In this document: positions 16,223 to 24,917 of the stretch, in pieces
Numbering within the stretch: the first letter of the stretch is position 1
Layout of the letters: each line of letters opens with the position of its first letter
Source: Pseudomonas viridiflava
GTDB taxonomy: Bacteria > Pseudomonadota > Gammaproteobacteria > Pseudomonadales > Pseudomonadaceae
Assembly (NCBI RefSeq): GCF_900590885.1
Contig: NZ_UUON01000050.1
Location: 682,001 to 746,000 of the forward strand
DNA length: 64,000 bases
Direction: 5' to 3'
The notes under the pieces: generated by a model
The model's input: only the letters and a program-made list of their open reading frames with translations
What the model was told of the DNA's origin: nothing
The model's database searches: none
Made by a program: the position numbers and the translations under genes

Positions 16223-17278
16223 ATGAGCGCCAGCATCACCGCCACTTTGCGTCACGATTGGTCCCTCGCCGAAGTCAAAGCGCTTTTCGTGCAGCCGTTC
16301 AATGACCTGTTGTTCCAGGCGCAGACCGTGCACCGTGCGCATTTCGACGCCAACCGCGTGCAAGTGTCGACCTTGCTGTCGATCAAAACCGGGGCCTGCC
16401 CGGAAGATTGCAAATATTGTCCGCAGTCGGGCCACTACAACACCGGCCTGGAAAAAGAAAAGCTGATGGAAGTGCAGAAGGTCCTCGAAGAGGCTGCCCG
16501 CGCCAAGGCCATCGGCTCGACGCGTTTCTGCATGGGCGCGGCGTGGAAGCACCCGTCGGCCAAAGACATGCCCTACGTGCTGCAGATGGTCAAAGGCGTG
16601 AAGGCCATGGGCCTGGAAACCTGCATGACCCTCGGCCGCCTCGACCAGGACCAGACCGAAGCCCTGGCCCAGGCCGGCCTCGACTACTACAACCACAACC
16701 TCGACACCTCGCCGGAGTTCTACGCCAGCATCATCACCACCCGCACCTATAGCGAGCGCCTGCAAACCCTGGCCTACGTGCGGGATTCGGGGATGAAGAT
16801 CTGCTCCGGCGGCATCCTCGGCATGGGCGAGTCGCTGGATGACCGCGCCAATCTGCTGATCCAGCTGGCCAACCTGCCGGAGCATCCGGAGTCGGTGCCG
16901 ATCAACATGCTGGTGAAGGTCGCCGGTACGCCGCTGGAAAACGCCGAGGATATCGACCCGTTCGATTTCATCCGCATGCTGGCGGTGGCGCGCATCCTGA
17001 TGCCGCAATCCCATGTGCGGCTGTCAGCCGGCCGTGAAGCCATGAACGAGCAGATGCAGGCCCTGGCGTTCTTCGCCGGTGCCAACTCGATTTTCTACGG
17101 CGACAAACTGCTGACCACCGCCAACCCGCAGGCCGACAAGGACATGCAACTGTTCTCGCGCCTGGGCATCCTGCCGGAAGCCCGCGAAGAGCACGCTGAC
17201 GAAGTGCACCAGGCGGCGATCGAGCAGGCGTTGGTGGAGCAATCGATCAGTGAGCAGTTCTATAACGCTGCCGTCTGA
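16223..17278 (+). CDS. bioB: biotin synthase
   Basis: Radical-SAM enzyme of 351 residues that inserts sulfur into dethiobiotin, the last step of biotin synthesis. The 4Fe-4S/SAM cysteines are Cys59, Cys63 and Cys66 in TGACPEDCKYCPQSG. The 2Fe-2S ligands lie in GSTRFCMGAAW and LETCMTLG, plus the downstream Cys in GMKICSGGILGMGE. The start at 16223 is preceded by AAGGAA. It is first gene of the bio operon, but a strong REP-derived hairpin with a T tail separates it from bioF and could lower downstream expression relative to bioB. Confidence 0.98.
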   Translation: MSASITATLRHDWSLAEVKALFVQPFNDLLFQAQTVHRAHFDANRVQVSTLLSIKTGACPEDCKYCPQSGHYNTGLEKEKLMEVQKVLEEAARAKAIGSTRFCMGAAWKHPSAKDMPYVLQMVKGVKAMGLETCMTLGRLDQDQTEALAQAGLDYYNHNLDTSPEFYASIITTRTYSERLQTLAYVRDSGMKICSGGILGMGESLDDRANLLIQLANLPEHPESVPINMLVKVAGTPLENAEDIDPFDFIRMLAVARILMPQSHVRLSAGREAMNEQMQALAFFAGANSIFYGDKLLTTANPQADKDMQLFSRLGILPEAREEHADEVHQAAIEQALVEQSISEQFYNAAV

Positions 17279-17292
17279 TTGAAATGCAATCC

Positions 17293-17330
17293 AAATGTGG
17301 GAGGGGGCAAGCCCCCTCCCACATTTTTTT
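17293..17330 (+). terminator. REP-derived perfect hairpin with T tail between bioB and bioF
   Basis: AAATGTGGGAGGGGGC, loop AA, and the exact complement ending in a run of seven Ts: a 16-base-pair stem plus U tract, fitting an intrinsic terminator. It is the same compact REP palindrome as at 11.4 and 33.2 kb. Confidence 0.75.
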
Positions 17331-17361
17331 ACCGAGTTGAACCTGCTAAATCGAGGCCTGC

Positions 17362-18531
17362 ATGTCTTTCGATCTCGCCGCGCGCCTCGCTGCCCGCCGT
17401 GCCGAACACCTTTATCGCCAACGCCCTTTACTCCAGAGCCCCCAAGGCCCTGAGGTGGTGGTCGACGGCCAACCGCTGCTCGCCTTCTGCAACAACGACT
17501 ACCTGGGCCTGGCCAACCACCCGCAAGTAGTCGAAGCCTGGCGCGCCGGTGCGGCCCGTTGGGGCGTGGGCGGTGGCGCCTCGCACCTGGTGGTCGGGCA
17601 TGCCACGCCGCACCATGAGCTGGAAGAAGCCCTGGCCGACCTCACCGGCCGCCCGCGTGCGCTGCTGTTTACCACCGGCTACATGGCCAACCTCGGCGCG
17701 GTCACGGCGTTGGTGGGGCAGGGCGATACGGTGCTGGAAGACCGCCTCAACCATGCGTCCCTGCTGGATGCCGGTTTGCTCTCCGGCGCACGTTTCAACC
17801 GCTACCTGCACAACGACGCCGCCAGCCTGGCCAAGCGTCTGGAAAAAGCCACCGGCAATACGCTGGTGGTCACCGATGGCGTGTTCAGCATGGACGGCGA
17901 CCTCGCCGACTTGCCCGCGCTGGCCCGCGAAGCCCGGGCCAAAGGCGCCTGGCTGATGGTCGACGACGCCCATGGCTTCGGCCCGCTGGGCGCGAACGGC
18001 GGTGGGATCGTCGAGCACTTCGGCCTGAGCCAGGACGACGTGCCGGTATTGGTCGGCACCCTGGGCAAAGCCTTCGGCACCGCGGGCGCGTTCGTGGCAG
18101 GCAGCGAAGACTTGATCGAAAGCCTGATCCAGTTCGCCCGGCCTTACATCTACACCACCAGCCAACCCCCGGCGCTGGCCTGCGCCACGCTTAAAAGCCT
18201 GGAGCTGCTGCGCACCGAGCATTGGCGGCGTGAGCACCTCAACGGCCTGATCCGCCAGTTCCGCCAGGGCGCCGAGCAGCTTGGGCTGGACCTGATGGAC
18301 AGCTTTACGCCGATCCAGCCGATCCTGATCGGCGACAGCGCCAAGGCGGTGCGCCTGTCGCAGCGGCTGCGCGAGCGCGGGCTGATGGTCACCGCAATCC
18401 GCCCACCGACCGTGCCGGCCGGCAGTGCGCGTTTGCGCGTGACCTTGACCGCCGCCCACAGCGCGGCGCAGGTGCAGCTATTGTTAAACGCATTGGAAGA
18501 GTGTTTCCGCCTGGAGCCCGACCATGCGTGA
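17362..18531 (+). CDS. bioF: 8-amino-7-oxononanoate synthase
   Basis: PLP enzyme of 389 residues that condenses pimeloyl-ACP with alanine in biotin synthesis. Typical blocks are FCNNDYLGLANHP, GVGGGASHLVVGH, the Asp of MVDDAHGFGPLG that holds the cofactor ring nitrogen, and the Schiff-base Lys in VGTLGKAFGTAGAF. The C-terminal Arg-rich substrate region is present (RPPTVPAGSARLRVTL). ATG at 17362 has AGGC upstream. bioH overlaps its 3' end by 8 bases, so the two are coupled. Confidence 0.98.
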   Translation: MSFDLAARLAARRAEHLYRQRPLLQSPQGPEVVVDGQPLLAFCNNDYLGLANHPQVVEAWRAGAARWGVGGGASHLVVGHATPHHELEEALADLTGRPRALLFTTGYMANLGAVTALVGQGDTVLEDRLNHASLLDAGLLSGARFNRYLHNDAASLAKRLEKATGNTLVVTDGVFSMDGDLADLPALAREARAKGAWLMVDDAHGFGPLGANGGGIVEHFGLSQDDVPVLVGTLGKAFGTAGAFVAGSEDLIESLIQFARPYIYTTSQPPALACATLKSLELLRTEHWRREHLNGLIRQFRQGAEQLGLDLMDSFTPIQPILIGDSAKAVRLSQRLRERGLMVTAIRPPTVPAGSARLRVTLTAAHSAAQVQLLLNALEECFRLEPDHA

Positions 18532-19255
18532 TCGACTGATCCTGTTGCCCGGCTGGGGCCTTGGCGTCTCGCCGCTGGAGCCATTGGCCGCCGCCCTGCA
18601 GGGCCTGGACGAGCACCTGCAGGTGCACATCGAGCCGTTGCCCGTGCTGGCGTCCAGCGACTTGAATGAATGGCTCGACGAACTCGACGCCACGCTGCCC
18701 GACAACGCCTGGCTGGGCGGCTGGTCCCTGGGCGGCATGCTCGCCTCCGAGCTGGCGGCGCGGCGTGGTGAGCGCTGCTGCGGCCTGCTGACCCTGGCCA
18801 GCAACCCGTGTTTTGTCGCCCATGACGGCTGGCCGAGTGCGATGCCTGCCGAGACCTTCGACGCGTTTCTCGCCGGTTGCCATGCCGACTCCCAAGTCAC
18901 CCTCAAACGCTTCGGCCTGCTGTGCGCCAAGGGCGCCGAGGACCCGCGCGGCCTGGCGCGGCTGCTGGTGAGTGGCGCGCCGAATACGCCTTCGAGCCAG
19001 TTGATGAGCGGCCTTGAGTTGCTCGCCCAACTGGACACCCGCGACGCCTTGCTGGCCTATCGCGGCCCGCAGTTGCACTTGTTCGCGGGAATGGACGGGT
19101 TGGTGCCCGCCGAAGCAGCAGGCGACCTGTTGAGCTTGCTGCCCGATGTTGAAATCGGCCTGATTGAACAGGCCGGTCACGCGTTTCTTCTGGAAGACCC
19201 CCACGGTGTGGCGGGGGCCATCCAGGCTTTTTTGCATGAGTGTGTCGATGACTGA
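18524..19255 (+). CDS. bioH: pimeloyl-ACP methyl ester esterase
   Basis: Alpha/beta hydrolase of 243 residues that removes the methyl group from pimeloyl-ACP methyl ester, stopping chain growth and handing pimeloyl-ACP to BioF. The nucleophile elbow GGWSLGGML supplies the serine, with the catalytic Asp near FAGMDGLVP and His in QAGHAFLLEDP. It overlaps bioF by 8 bases and bioC by 8 bases. Placement of bioH inside the operon, rather than elsewhere as in E. coli, is normal for pseudomonads. Confidence 0.96.
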   Translation: MRDRLILLPGWGLGVSPLEPLAAALQGLDEHLQVHIEPLPVLASSDLNEWLDELDATLPDNAWLGGWSLGGMLASELAARRGERCCGLLTLASNPCFVAHDGWPSAMPAETFDAFLAGCHADSQVTLKRFGLLCAKGAEDPRGLARLLVSGAPNTPSSQLMSGLELLAQLDTRDALLAYRGPQLHLFAGMDGLVPAEAAGDLLSLLPDVEIGLIEQAGHAFLLEDPHGVAGAIQAFLHECVDD

Positions 19256-20060
19256 TTTATCCCAGCCTGCCCTGCCGGGCGGCTTGCCGGACAAGCGCCA
19301 GGTGGCGGCCTCGTTTTCCCGTGCGGCGGCCAGCTACGACAGCGTCGCCGAGTTGCAGCGCGCGGTGGGGCATGCGCTGCTGTCGCGCCTGCCGCCCGCA
19401 AGCGCGCCGAAACGCTGGCTGGATATGGGCTGCGGCACGGGTTATTTCAGTCGCGCGCTGGGCGAGATGCTGCCGGCCAGCCAGGGCGTGGCGCTGGATA
19501 TCGCCGAAGGCATGCTCAACCATGCGCGGCCTTTGGGTGGCGCCGAGCATTTTATCGCCGGTGATGCCGAGCGTTTGCCACTGGCAGACGCCAGTTGCGG
19601 GCTGATCTTCTCCAGCCTGGCGGTGCAGTGGTGTGCGAACTTCGACGCGGTGCTCTGTGAGGCTTATCGCGTGCTGCAACCGGGTGGCGTGCTGGCGTTC
19701 GCGAGCCTGTGCGTGGGTACTTTGGACGAGTTGCGCGACAGCTGGCGCGCCGTGGATGGCCTGGTGCACGTCAACCGGTTCCGTACTTTCGAGGCGTATC
19801 AACAGCTGTGTGCCGCCAGCGGCCTGCGCGTGGTGAGCCTGGAGCGCCGGCCCCATGTGCTGCATTACCCGGATGTGCGCAGCCTGACCCATGAGCTGAA
19901 GGCATTGGGCGCGCATAACCTCAACCCCGGTCGCCCGGGAGGCTTGACGGGGCGCGCGCGGATTGTTGCACTGGTACACGCTTACGAGCAGTTCCGTCAG
20001 GCCCAGGGCCTGCCCGCCACCTATCAAGTGGTGTACGCCGTACTGGAGAAACCGCTATGA
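19248..20060 (+). CDS. bioC: malonyl-ACP O-methyltransferase
   Basis: SAM-dependent methyltransferase of 270 residues that methylates malonyl-ACP so that fatty-acid synthase can build the pimeloyl chain. The SAM motif is LDMGCGTGYFSRAL, followed by acidic VALDIAEGM and the SSLAVQWCANFDAVL post-motif. The start is placed at ATG 19248 (MTDLSQPALPGGLPDKRQV), overlapping bioH, because the longer reading lies within bioH. The 3' end overlaps bioD by 4 bases (ATGA). Confidence 0.96.
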   Translation: MTDLSQPALPGGLPDKRQVAASFSRAAASYDSVAELQRAVGHALLSRLPPASAPKRWLDMGCGTGYFSRALGEMLPASQGVALDIAEGMLNHARPLGGAEHFIAGDAERLPLADASCGLIFSSLAVQWCANFDAVLCEAYRVLQPGGVLAFASLCVGTLDELRDSWRAVDGLVHVNRFRTFEAYQQLCAASGLRVVSLERRPHVLHYPDVRSLTHELKALGAHNLNPGRPGGLTGRARIVALVHAYEQFRQAQGLPATYQVVYAVLEKPL

Positions 20061-20737
20061 GCGCCGCCTATTTCGTCACCGGCACCGACACCGATGTGGG
20101 CAAGACCACCATCGCCGCCGGCCTGCTGCATGCCGCCCGCCAAGCCGGCAAAAGCACCGCCGCCGGCAAGCCCGTGGCCTCCGGCTGCCAGGTCACGCCC
20201 AAAGGTTTGCGCAACGCCGATGCCCTGGCGCTGCTGGCCGAATGCTCGTTGCCGCTGACCTATGCCGAGGTCAACCCGGTGGCCTTCGAGCCGGCCATCG
20301 CCCCGCACCTGGCGGCGCGGGAGGCGGGTGTGGCGCTGACGGTGCAGTCGTTGCTCAAGCCGATGCAGCAGATTCTGGCGCGCCAAGCCGATTTCACTTT
20401 GATTGAGGGCGCGGGGGGCTGGCGTGTGCCTTTGGCCGATCAGGACAACCTGTCGGACCTGGCCATGGCACTGCAACTGCCGGTGATCCTGGTGGTGGGC
20501 GTGCGCCTGGGGTGTATCAGCCATGCCCTGCTCACCGCCGAGGCCATCGCCCGGGACGGCCTGCCTCTGGCGGGTTGGGTGGCGAATATCATCGATCCGA
20601 AGACCTCGCGCCTGGAGGAAAACCTCGCCACCCTGGCTGAGCGCCTGCCTGCGCCGTGCCTGGGGCGTGTGCCCAAGCTCAAGCAGGCTGGGGCCGAAGC
20701 CGTGGCGCAATACCTGCAACTGGACCTGCTCGACTGA
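20057..20737 (+). CDS. bioD: dethiobiotin synthetase
   Basis: ATP-dependent carboxylase of 226 residues that closes the ureido ring of biotin from 7,8-diaminononanoate. The P-loop is GTDTDVGKTTIAAG (residues about 8-21), followed by the substrate Lys in AAGKPVASGCQ, and IEGAGGWRVPL is the conserved Gly-rich loop. It ends the biotin operon; bioA, needed for the step before, is not in the window. Confidence 0.97.
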   Translation: MSAAYFVTGTDTDVGKTTIAAGLLHAARQAGKSTAAGKPVASGCQVTPKGLRNADALALLAECSLPLTYAEVNPVAFEPAIAPHLAAREAGVALTVQSLLKPMQQILARQADFTLIEGAGGWRVPLADQDNLSDLAMALQLPVILVVGVRLGCISHALLTAEAIARDGLPLAGWVANIIDPKTSRLEENLATLAERLPAPCLGRVPKLKQAGAEAVAQYLQLDLLD

Positions 20738-20842
20738 TTTTGGCTATCGCTAAGGCACTATGCCATTAGTGTTTTTGACGGGCGTTTTGCCAGGATCTCT
20801 GCTTCAATCAGTGCTCACGATTCTGTAAAGGCAGGCTTAGCC

Positions 20843-21124
20843 ATGGAAATCTCTGGAAGCAGCGCGTTTTATTCGGGCCTGAATACCATTCAGACCGGGC
20901 AGAACCGTGTCGACCAGGCCGCCGGCAAAATCGCCAGTGCCGCCACCAGCCAACCTTCCGATGCCCAGAATGATCGCTTGCAGGCGGTCAATCGCGGTCA
21001 GCCAACCAACTCTGCGAGCAATATGGTGGAGCTGGCGGAGGGCAAGTTTCAGGTCGAGCTGGGCGTCAAAGTCGCCAAGGCTTCGGATGAAATGCTCGGC
21101 ACGTTGATCGATACCTACGCCTAA
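20843..21124 (+). CDS. small flagellar-rod-protein-like protein of unknown function
   Basis: Protein of 93 residues, starting at ATG 20843 after AAAGGC. The N-terminus (SSAFYSGLNTIQTGQNRVDQAAGKIA) and especially the C-terminus (NMVELAEGKFQVELGVKVAKASDEMLGTLIDTYA) look like the paired helices of flagellar rod and hook proteins such as FlgC, joined with almost no central domain. No other flagellar gene is in the window. A homologue sits after bioD in P. aeruginosa as well, as I recall, so it is conserved rather than debris. Function is unknown; it may be a structural mimic or a remnant of the axial protein family. Confidence 0.85.
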   Translation: MEISGSSAFYSGLNTIQTGQNRVDQAAGKIASAATSQPSDAQNDRLQAVNRGQPTNSASNMVELAEGKFQVELGVKVAKASDEMLGTLIDTYA

Positions 21125-21137
21125 TCTGCTGAAGTTT

Positions 21138-21233
21138 AAAATGTGGGAGGGGGCTTGCCCCCGATAGCAGTGGGTCAGTCACAGTGATGTTGGCTGGTAC
21201 TGCGCTATCGGGGGCAAGCCCCCTCCCACATTT
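21138..21233. repeat. REPIN: forward and reverse REP pair
   Basis: Forward copy 21138-21167 and reverse copy 21203-21233 face each other across about 35 bases, so the whole 96 bases fold into one long hairpin. The copy order is opposite to the REPINs at 7.1 and 12.5 kb. It may act as the 3' boundary of the bio operon transcript. Confidence 0.92.
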
Positions 21234-21374
21234 GCATTCATTCACCCTGATCAATCTCTCACTCATTTTGATGTGGCAACCTGCCGCAGGCTTTGCCGTG
21301 CGCGCCATTGATCCATGGCATGACAAACGGCATCTGACCGACGCTTGACATCCCCAGGTCGTAAACGTATGTTT

Positions 21375-21388
21375 CAAACACCTGTTTG
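21375..21388. promoter_or_regulatory. PsrA operator
   Basis: CAAACACCTGTTTG matches the PsrA consensus (C/G)AAAC-N2-4-GTTT(C/G) exactly, extended to TCAAAC-ACCT-GTTTGA. It is 61 bases before the first acyl-CoA dehydrogenase start, the expected place for fatty-acid-relieved repression. Confidence 0.85.
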
Positions 21389-21448
21389 ACCGCCACAACA
21401 CATCCACGCGGTTGTTCATTCCAGATACATCAGCAGAGGTTTATCGCT

Positions 21449-23254
21449 ATGCCTGACTACAAGGCCCCCTTGCGTGATATTCGCTTCGTTCGTGACGAAC
21501 TGCTTGGCTATGAAGCGCACTATCAGAGCCTGCCGGCTTGCCAGGACGCTACCCCGGACATGGTTGACGCCATCCTTGAAGAAGGCGCCAAGTTCTGTGA
21601 GCAAGTACTGGCACCGTTGAACCGCGTGGGCGACATCGAAGGGTGTACCTGGAGCGAGTCAGGCGTAAAAACCCCTACTGGTTTCAAAGAAGCCTACAAA
21701 CAGTTCGTTGAAGGCGGCTGGCCAAGCCTGGCCCACGACGTGGAGCACGGCGGCCAAGGCTTGCCGGAATCCCTGGGCCTGGCAGTGAGCGAAATGGTTG
21801 GCGCCGCCAACTGGTCGTGGGGCATGTACCCGGGCCTGTCCCACGGTGCGATGAACACCATCTCCGAGCACGGCACGCCTGAGCAGCAAAACGCCTACCT
21901 GACCAAGCTGGTCTCGGGCGAGTGGACCGGCACCATGTGCCTCACCGAACCGCATTGCGGCACCGACCTGGGCATGCTGCGCACCAAGGCCGAGCCTCAG
22001 GCCGATGGTTCCTACAAAGTCTCCGGCACCAAGATCTTCATCTCGGCCGGTGAACACGACATGGCCGACAACATCGTCCACATCGTACTGGCCCGCCTGC
22101 CGGACGCACCGGCCGGCACCAAAGGTATCTCGCTGTTTATCGTGCCCAAGTTCCTGCCGAACGCAGACGGCTCGATAGGCGAGCGCAACGCGGTGAGCTG
22201 CGGTTCCCTGGAACACAAGATGGGCATCCACGGCAACGCCACCTGCGTGATGAACTTCGACGCGGCCACCGGTTTCCTGATCGGCCCGGCGAACAAAGGC
22301 TTGAACTGCATGTTCACCTTTATGAACACCGCTCGCCTGGGCACCGCGCTGCAAGGCCTTTCCCACGCCGAGATCGGCTTCCAGGGCGGCCTCAAATACG
22401 CTCGCGACCGCCTGCAGATGCGCTCCCTGACCGGCCCGAAAGCTCCGGACAAAGCCGCTGACCCGATCATCGTGCACCCTGACGTGCGCCGCATGCTGCT
22501 GACCATGAAAGCCTTCGCCGAAGGCAACCGTGCGATGGTGTACTTCACCGCCAAGCAAGTGGACATCGTCAAGTACGGCACCGACGACGAAGCCAAGAAA
22601 CAGGCTGACGGCCTGCTGGCCTTCATGACCCCGATCGCCAAGGCGTTCATGACCGAAGTCGGCTTTGAATCGGCCAACCACGGCGTGCAGATCTACGGTG
22701 GCCACGGCTTTATTGCCGAGTGGGGCATGGAGCAGAACGTTCGCGACAGCCGCATTTCGATGCTGTACGAAGGCACCACCGGTATCCAGGCGCTGGACCT
22801 GCTCGGCCGCAAAGTGCTGATGACCCAAGGCGAAGCGCTCAAAGGCTTCACCAAGATCGTGCACAAGTTCTGCCAGGCCAACGAAGGTGTCGAGGCGGTC
22901 CAGGAGTTCGTGACGCCGCTGGCTGCGCTGAACAAAGAGTGGGGCGAGTTGACCATGAAGGTCGGCATGGCCGCGATGAAAGACCGTGAAGAAGTCGGCG
23001 CCGCCTCGGTGGATTACCTGATGTACTCCGGTTACGCCTGCCTGGCCTACTTCTGGGCCGACATGGCCCGCCTGGCCGCCGAGAAACTGGCTGCCGGCAC
23101 TACCGAAGAAGCCTTCTACACCGCCAAGCTGCAAACCGCGCGCTTCTACTTCCAGCGCATCCTGCCACGTACCCGTACCCACGTGGCCACCATGCTGTCG
23201 GGCGCCAACAACCTGATGGACATGAAAGAAGAGAACTTCGACCTGGGCTACTAA
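21449..23254 (+). CDS. acyl-CoA dehydrogenase (FadE-like), first of three
   Basis: FAD enzyme of 601 residues catalysing the first step of fatty-acid beta-oxidation, making trans-2-enoyl-CoA. It belongs to the long (about 600-residue) subfamily with an extra C-terminal domain. Blocks: TGTMCLTEPHCGTDLG and GTKIFISAGEHD around FAD, KMGIHGNATCVMNF, and the QIYGGHGFIAEWGMEQNVRDSRI stretch. ATG at 21449 has AGAGG upstream and gives the same N-terminus (MPDYKAPLRDIRF) as the two paralogues. The PsrA site implies induction by long-chain acyl-CoA. It corresponds by position to PA0506 of P. aeruginosa. A terminator follows. Confidence 0.95.
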   Translation: MPDYKAPLRDIRFVRDELLGYEAHYQSLPACQDATPDMVDAILEEGAKFCEQVLAPLNRVGDIEGCTWSESGVKTPTGFKEAYKQFVEGGWPSLAHDVEHGGQGLPESLGLAVSEMVGAANWSWGMYPGLSHGAMNTISEHGTPEQQNAYLTKLVSGEWTGTMCLTEPHCGTDLGMLRTKAEPQADGSYKVSGTKIFISAGEHDMADNIVHIVLARLPDAPAGTKGISLFIVPKFLPNADGSIGERNAVSCGSLEHKMGIHGNATCVMNFDAATGFLIGPANKGLNCMFTFMNTARLGTALQGLSHAEIGFQGGLKYARDRLQMRSLTGPKAPDKAADPIIVHPDVRRMLLTMKAFAEGNRAMVYFTAKQVDIVKYGTDDEAKKQADGLLAFMTPIAKAFMTEVGFESANHGVQIYGGHGFIAEWGMEQNVRDSRISMLYEGTTGIQALDLLGRKVLMTQGEALKGFTKIVHKFCQANEGVEAVQEFVTPLAALNKEWGELTMKVGMAAMKDREEVGAASVDYLMYSGYACLAYFWADMARLAAEKLAAGTTEEAFYTAKLQTARFYFQRILPRTRTHVATMLSGANNLMDMKEENFDLGY

Positions 23255-23273
23255 GCCTCGGCGAGTTGATTGA

Positions 23274-23308
23274 AAAGCCGCCGCTCTCCCGGGAGCGGCG
23301 GCTTTTTT
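23274..23308 (+). terminator. rho-independent terminator after first acyl-CoA dehydrogenase
   Basis: AAGCCGCCGCTC / GAGCGGCGGCTT stem with a short CCCGG loop and six Ts. It also marks the 3' side of the convergent unknown gene. Confidence 0.93.
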
Positions 23309-23324
23309 GTGGGCGGCAACGTAC

Positions 23325-24917
23325 TTACGGTGTCGGGGTGAACGGCGACCCGTCGCAATAGGTATCGCCGGGCAGAACGCCTCTGACCGCAGTTGCCACG
23401 GGTGCAGAGCGTAGCAGTTGGCCTTGGGCATTCAGCGCCGAATAGCTGAAATACAAGATGCCCCTGCCGATCACTCCCATAGTGGTGGGGTAGGGCACGT
23501 TTACCGTCTGGCCCAGGGTTGTCGCACTCGCGGCCAACACTACAGGGACAGTGACTGCAGGTGCGATGGGGTTTGAACCATCATCCTGGCGGCTTGATAC
23601 GCAGCTGACCGTCAACGTTGTGCCAATGATCAAATTGGTCGAGGGCGGGATAAACACTTGAATGAAGCGGTTGGGATACGGAGTGTTCAAAGGTTGAGGC
23701 GAATTGCAATTGAGGGCCCCGTTGTTCAGGTTTTGCACCTGCGGCGGCGCCAGCGTCATCAAGGTCGAAACATTGAAGATCAGGTTGCGTACCGGCCCGT
23801 TGAAAACTGCGCCGCCGCTGGTGATTCTGAACCTGACCGGGGCTGCAATATCATTCGTGGTTGACCCTGGCACCGCGGCCTGGATTTGTACCGTCGGGAC
23901 AATCATCCGCAAGGGTAACGGCTGACCCGCGTAAACCAGGGAGGCGGTCGCGAAGCCCGCGCCCAGGAGAACGCTTATCAAGTCGCCGATTTGCAAGCCA
24001 TCGGCGCTGTCCAGCCACACCTCCATCCCGCCCTGGCCAGCCTGGTTGATATCCCCCAGTGTCACGGTGTTGTCGGGCGCAATTGCTTGTGTCACTCGTG
24101 GGGCTGCAATGTTCGCGGGTGTTATGCGTACCGCCACCAGGATTTCAAGAATCAATGAGTCCATGGCGCGGCGACCATCCCGGGTAATGCAGCGGTAGGT
24201 CAGTTGTTGCCGGCCGTTGCCACGGGCACGAATGACGGCTGCCGGGAGGGGAATAACTCGCTCCGCCGGAAAGTCAGGCAGCACCGTGGCAGGTGGCACG
24301 GCATAGGACACCTGCATGTGGCTGGCGGTGGTTCCGTAGTAGGGAATGGAAACCAGGCCCCTCTCGTTGTTGATCTCCCGATGCGGGGGAATTCGAAACA
24401 AGACCGGGTCATTGTTGGCCAGGTACTCCTCAGTAATCAAAGCGGTCGTGAGGTTCGCGGGCAGCAACGGACGCGGTGGGGTAATGGTGAGGTAGCCAAA
24501 CGGTGGCGTTCTTCGCACCCGCAAGGTCGTACTGGCGGTTGCGCGCAGGACGTTGTTACCGTCTTCGAGGATATAGGTCAGCTGATAGTCGCCCTCAACG
24601 CCCACCAGGTGGCGCGGAACCAACACCTCCACTTCGTCCTGCGGATAACCGGTGAATTGCCTGAAGGCCACCAATTGGTATTCAGCCGGCGCGGGTGATT
24701 CAACGTACACCCTGATCGTTGCGCGAGCCCCCGCGGGCCCGGGCTGCGGCAGTTGCGGAATCGTCAGTGGCTGGTCTCTATCCATCGTATACAGACCCAC
24801 CATGCCGTCAGTGCCGGCGATGGCATTCGTCACGATCAGCGGCTGCAAGGCGGGGATTGCGTTACGAATCAAAAACAGTGAGCTGGTGCGCACCAGATCG
24901 TTGGTTGCGGTTTCCAT
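23325..24917 (-). CDS. large beta-rich protein of unknown function
   Basis: I do not recognise this 530-residue protein. It has no signal peptide and no membrane helix. It is rich in Val, Thr, Pro, Asn and hydrophobic beta patterns, and seems built of about five repeating units of roughly 90-110 residues, each with an Ala-Ala/Asp-Pro-rich lead, a WLDSADGLQIGD-like or LIIGTTLTVSCVSS strand pair, and a YxLxYxxxD/N ending (DYQLTYILEDGNN, QQLTYRCITRDG, ILYFSYSALNAQG), as in immunoglobulin-like modules. ATG at 24917 has GGAG 8 bases upstream; ATG at 24932 has none close. It interrupts the acyl-CoA dehydrogenase cluster and is divergent from a diguanylate cyclase, sharing a palindromic control region. 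Confidence 0.8.
   Translation of the reverse strand: METATNDLVRTSSLFLIRNAIPALQPLIVTNAIAGTDGMVGLYTMDRDQPLTIPQLPQPGPAGARATIRVYVESPAPAEYQLVAFRQFTGYPQDEVEVLVPRHLVGVEGDYQLTYILEDGNNVLRATASTTLRVRRTPPFGYLTITPPRPLLPANLTTALITEEYLANNDPVLFRIPPHREINNERGLVSIPYYGTTASHMQVSYAVPPATVLPDFPAERVIPLPAAVIRARGNGRQQLTYRCITRDGRRAMDSLILEILVAVRITPANIAAPRVTQAIAPDNTVTLGDINQAGQGGMEVWLDSADGLQIGDLISVLLGAGFATASLVYAGQPLPLRMIVPTVQIQAAVPGSTTNDIAAPVRFRITSGGAVFNGPVRNLIFNVSTLMTLAPPQVQNLNNGALNCNSPQPLNTPYPNRFIQVFIPPSTNLIIGTTLTVSCVSSRQDDGSNPIAPAVTVPVVLAASATTLGQTVNVPYPTTMGVIGRGILYFSYSALNAQGQLLRSAPVATAVRGVLPGDTYCDGSPFTPTP

Noticed and set aside
21659..23431. Minus-strand open frame of 590 codons opposite the first acyl-CoA dehydrogenase
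   Set aside because: Runs through the terminator and shows His/Gly/Val-rich shadow text; similar shadows lie opposite the second dehydrogenase and rpoD.
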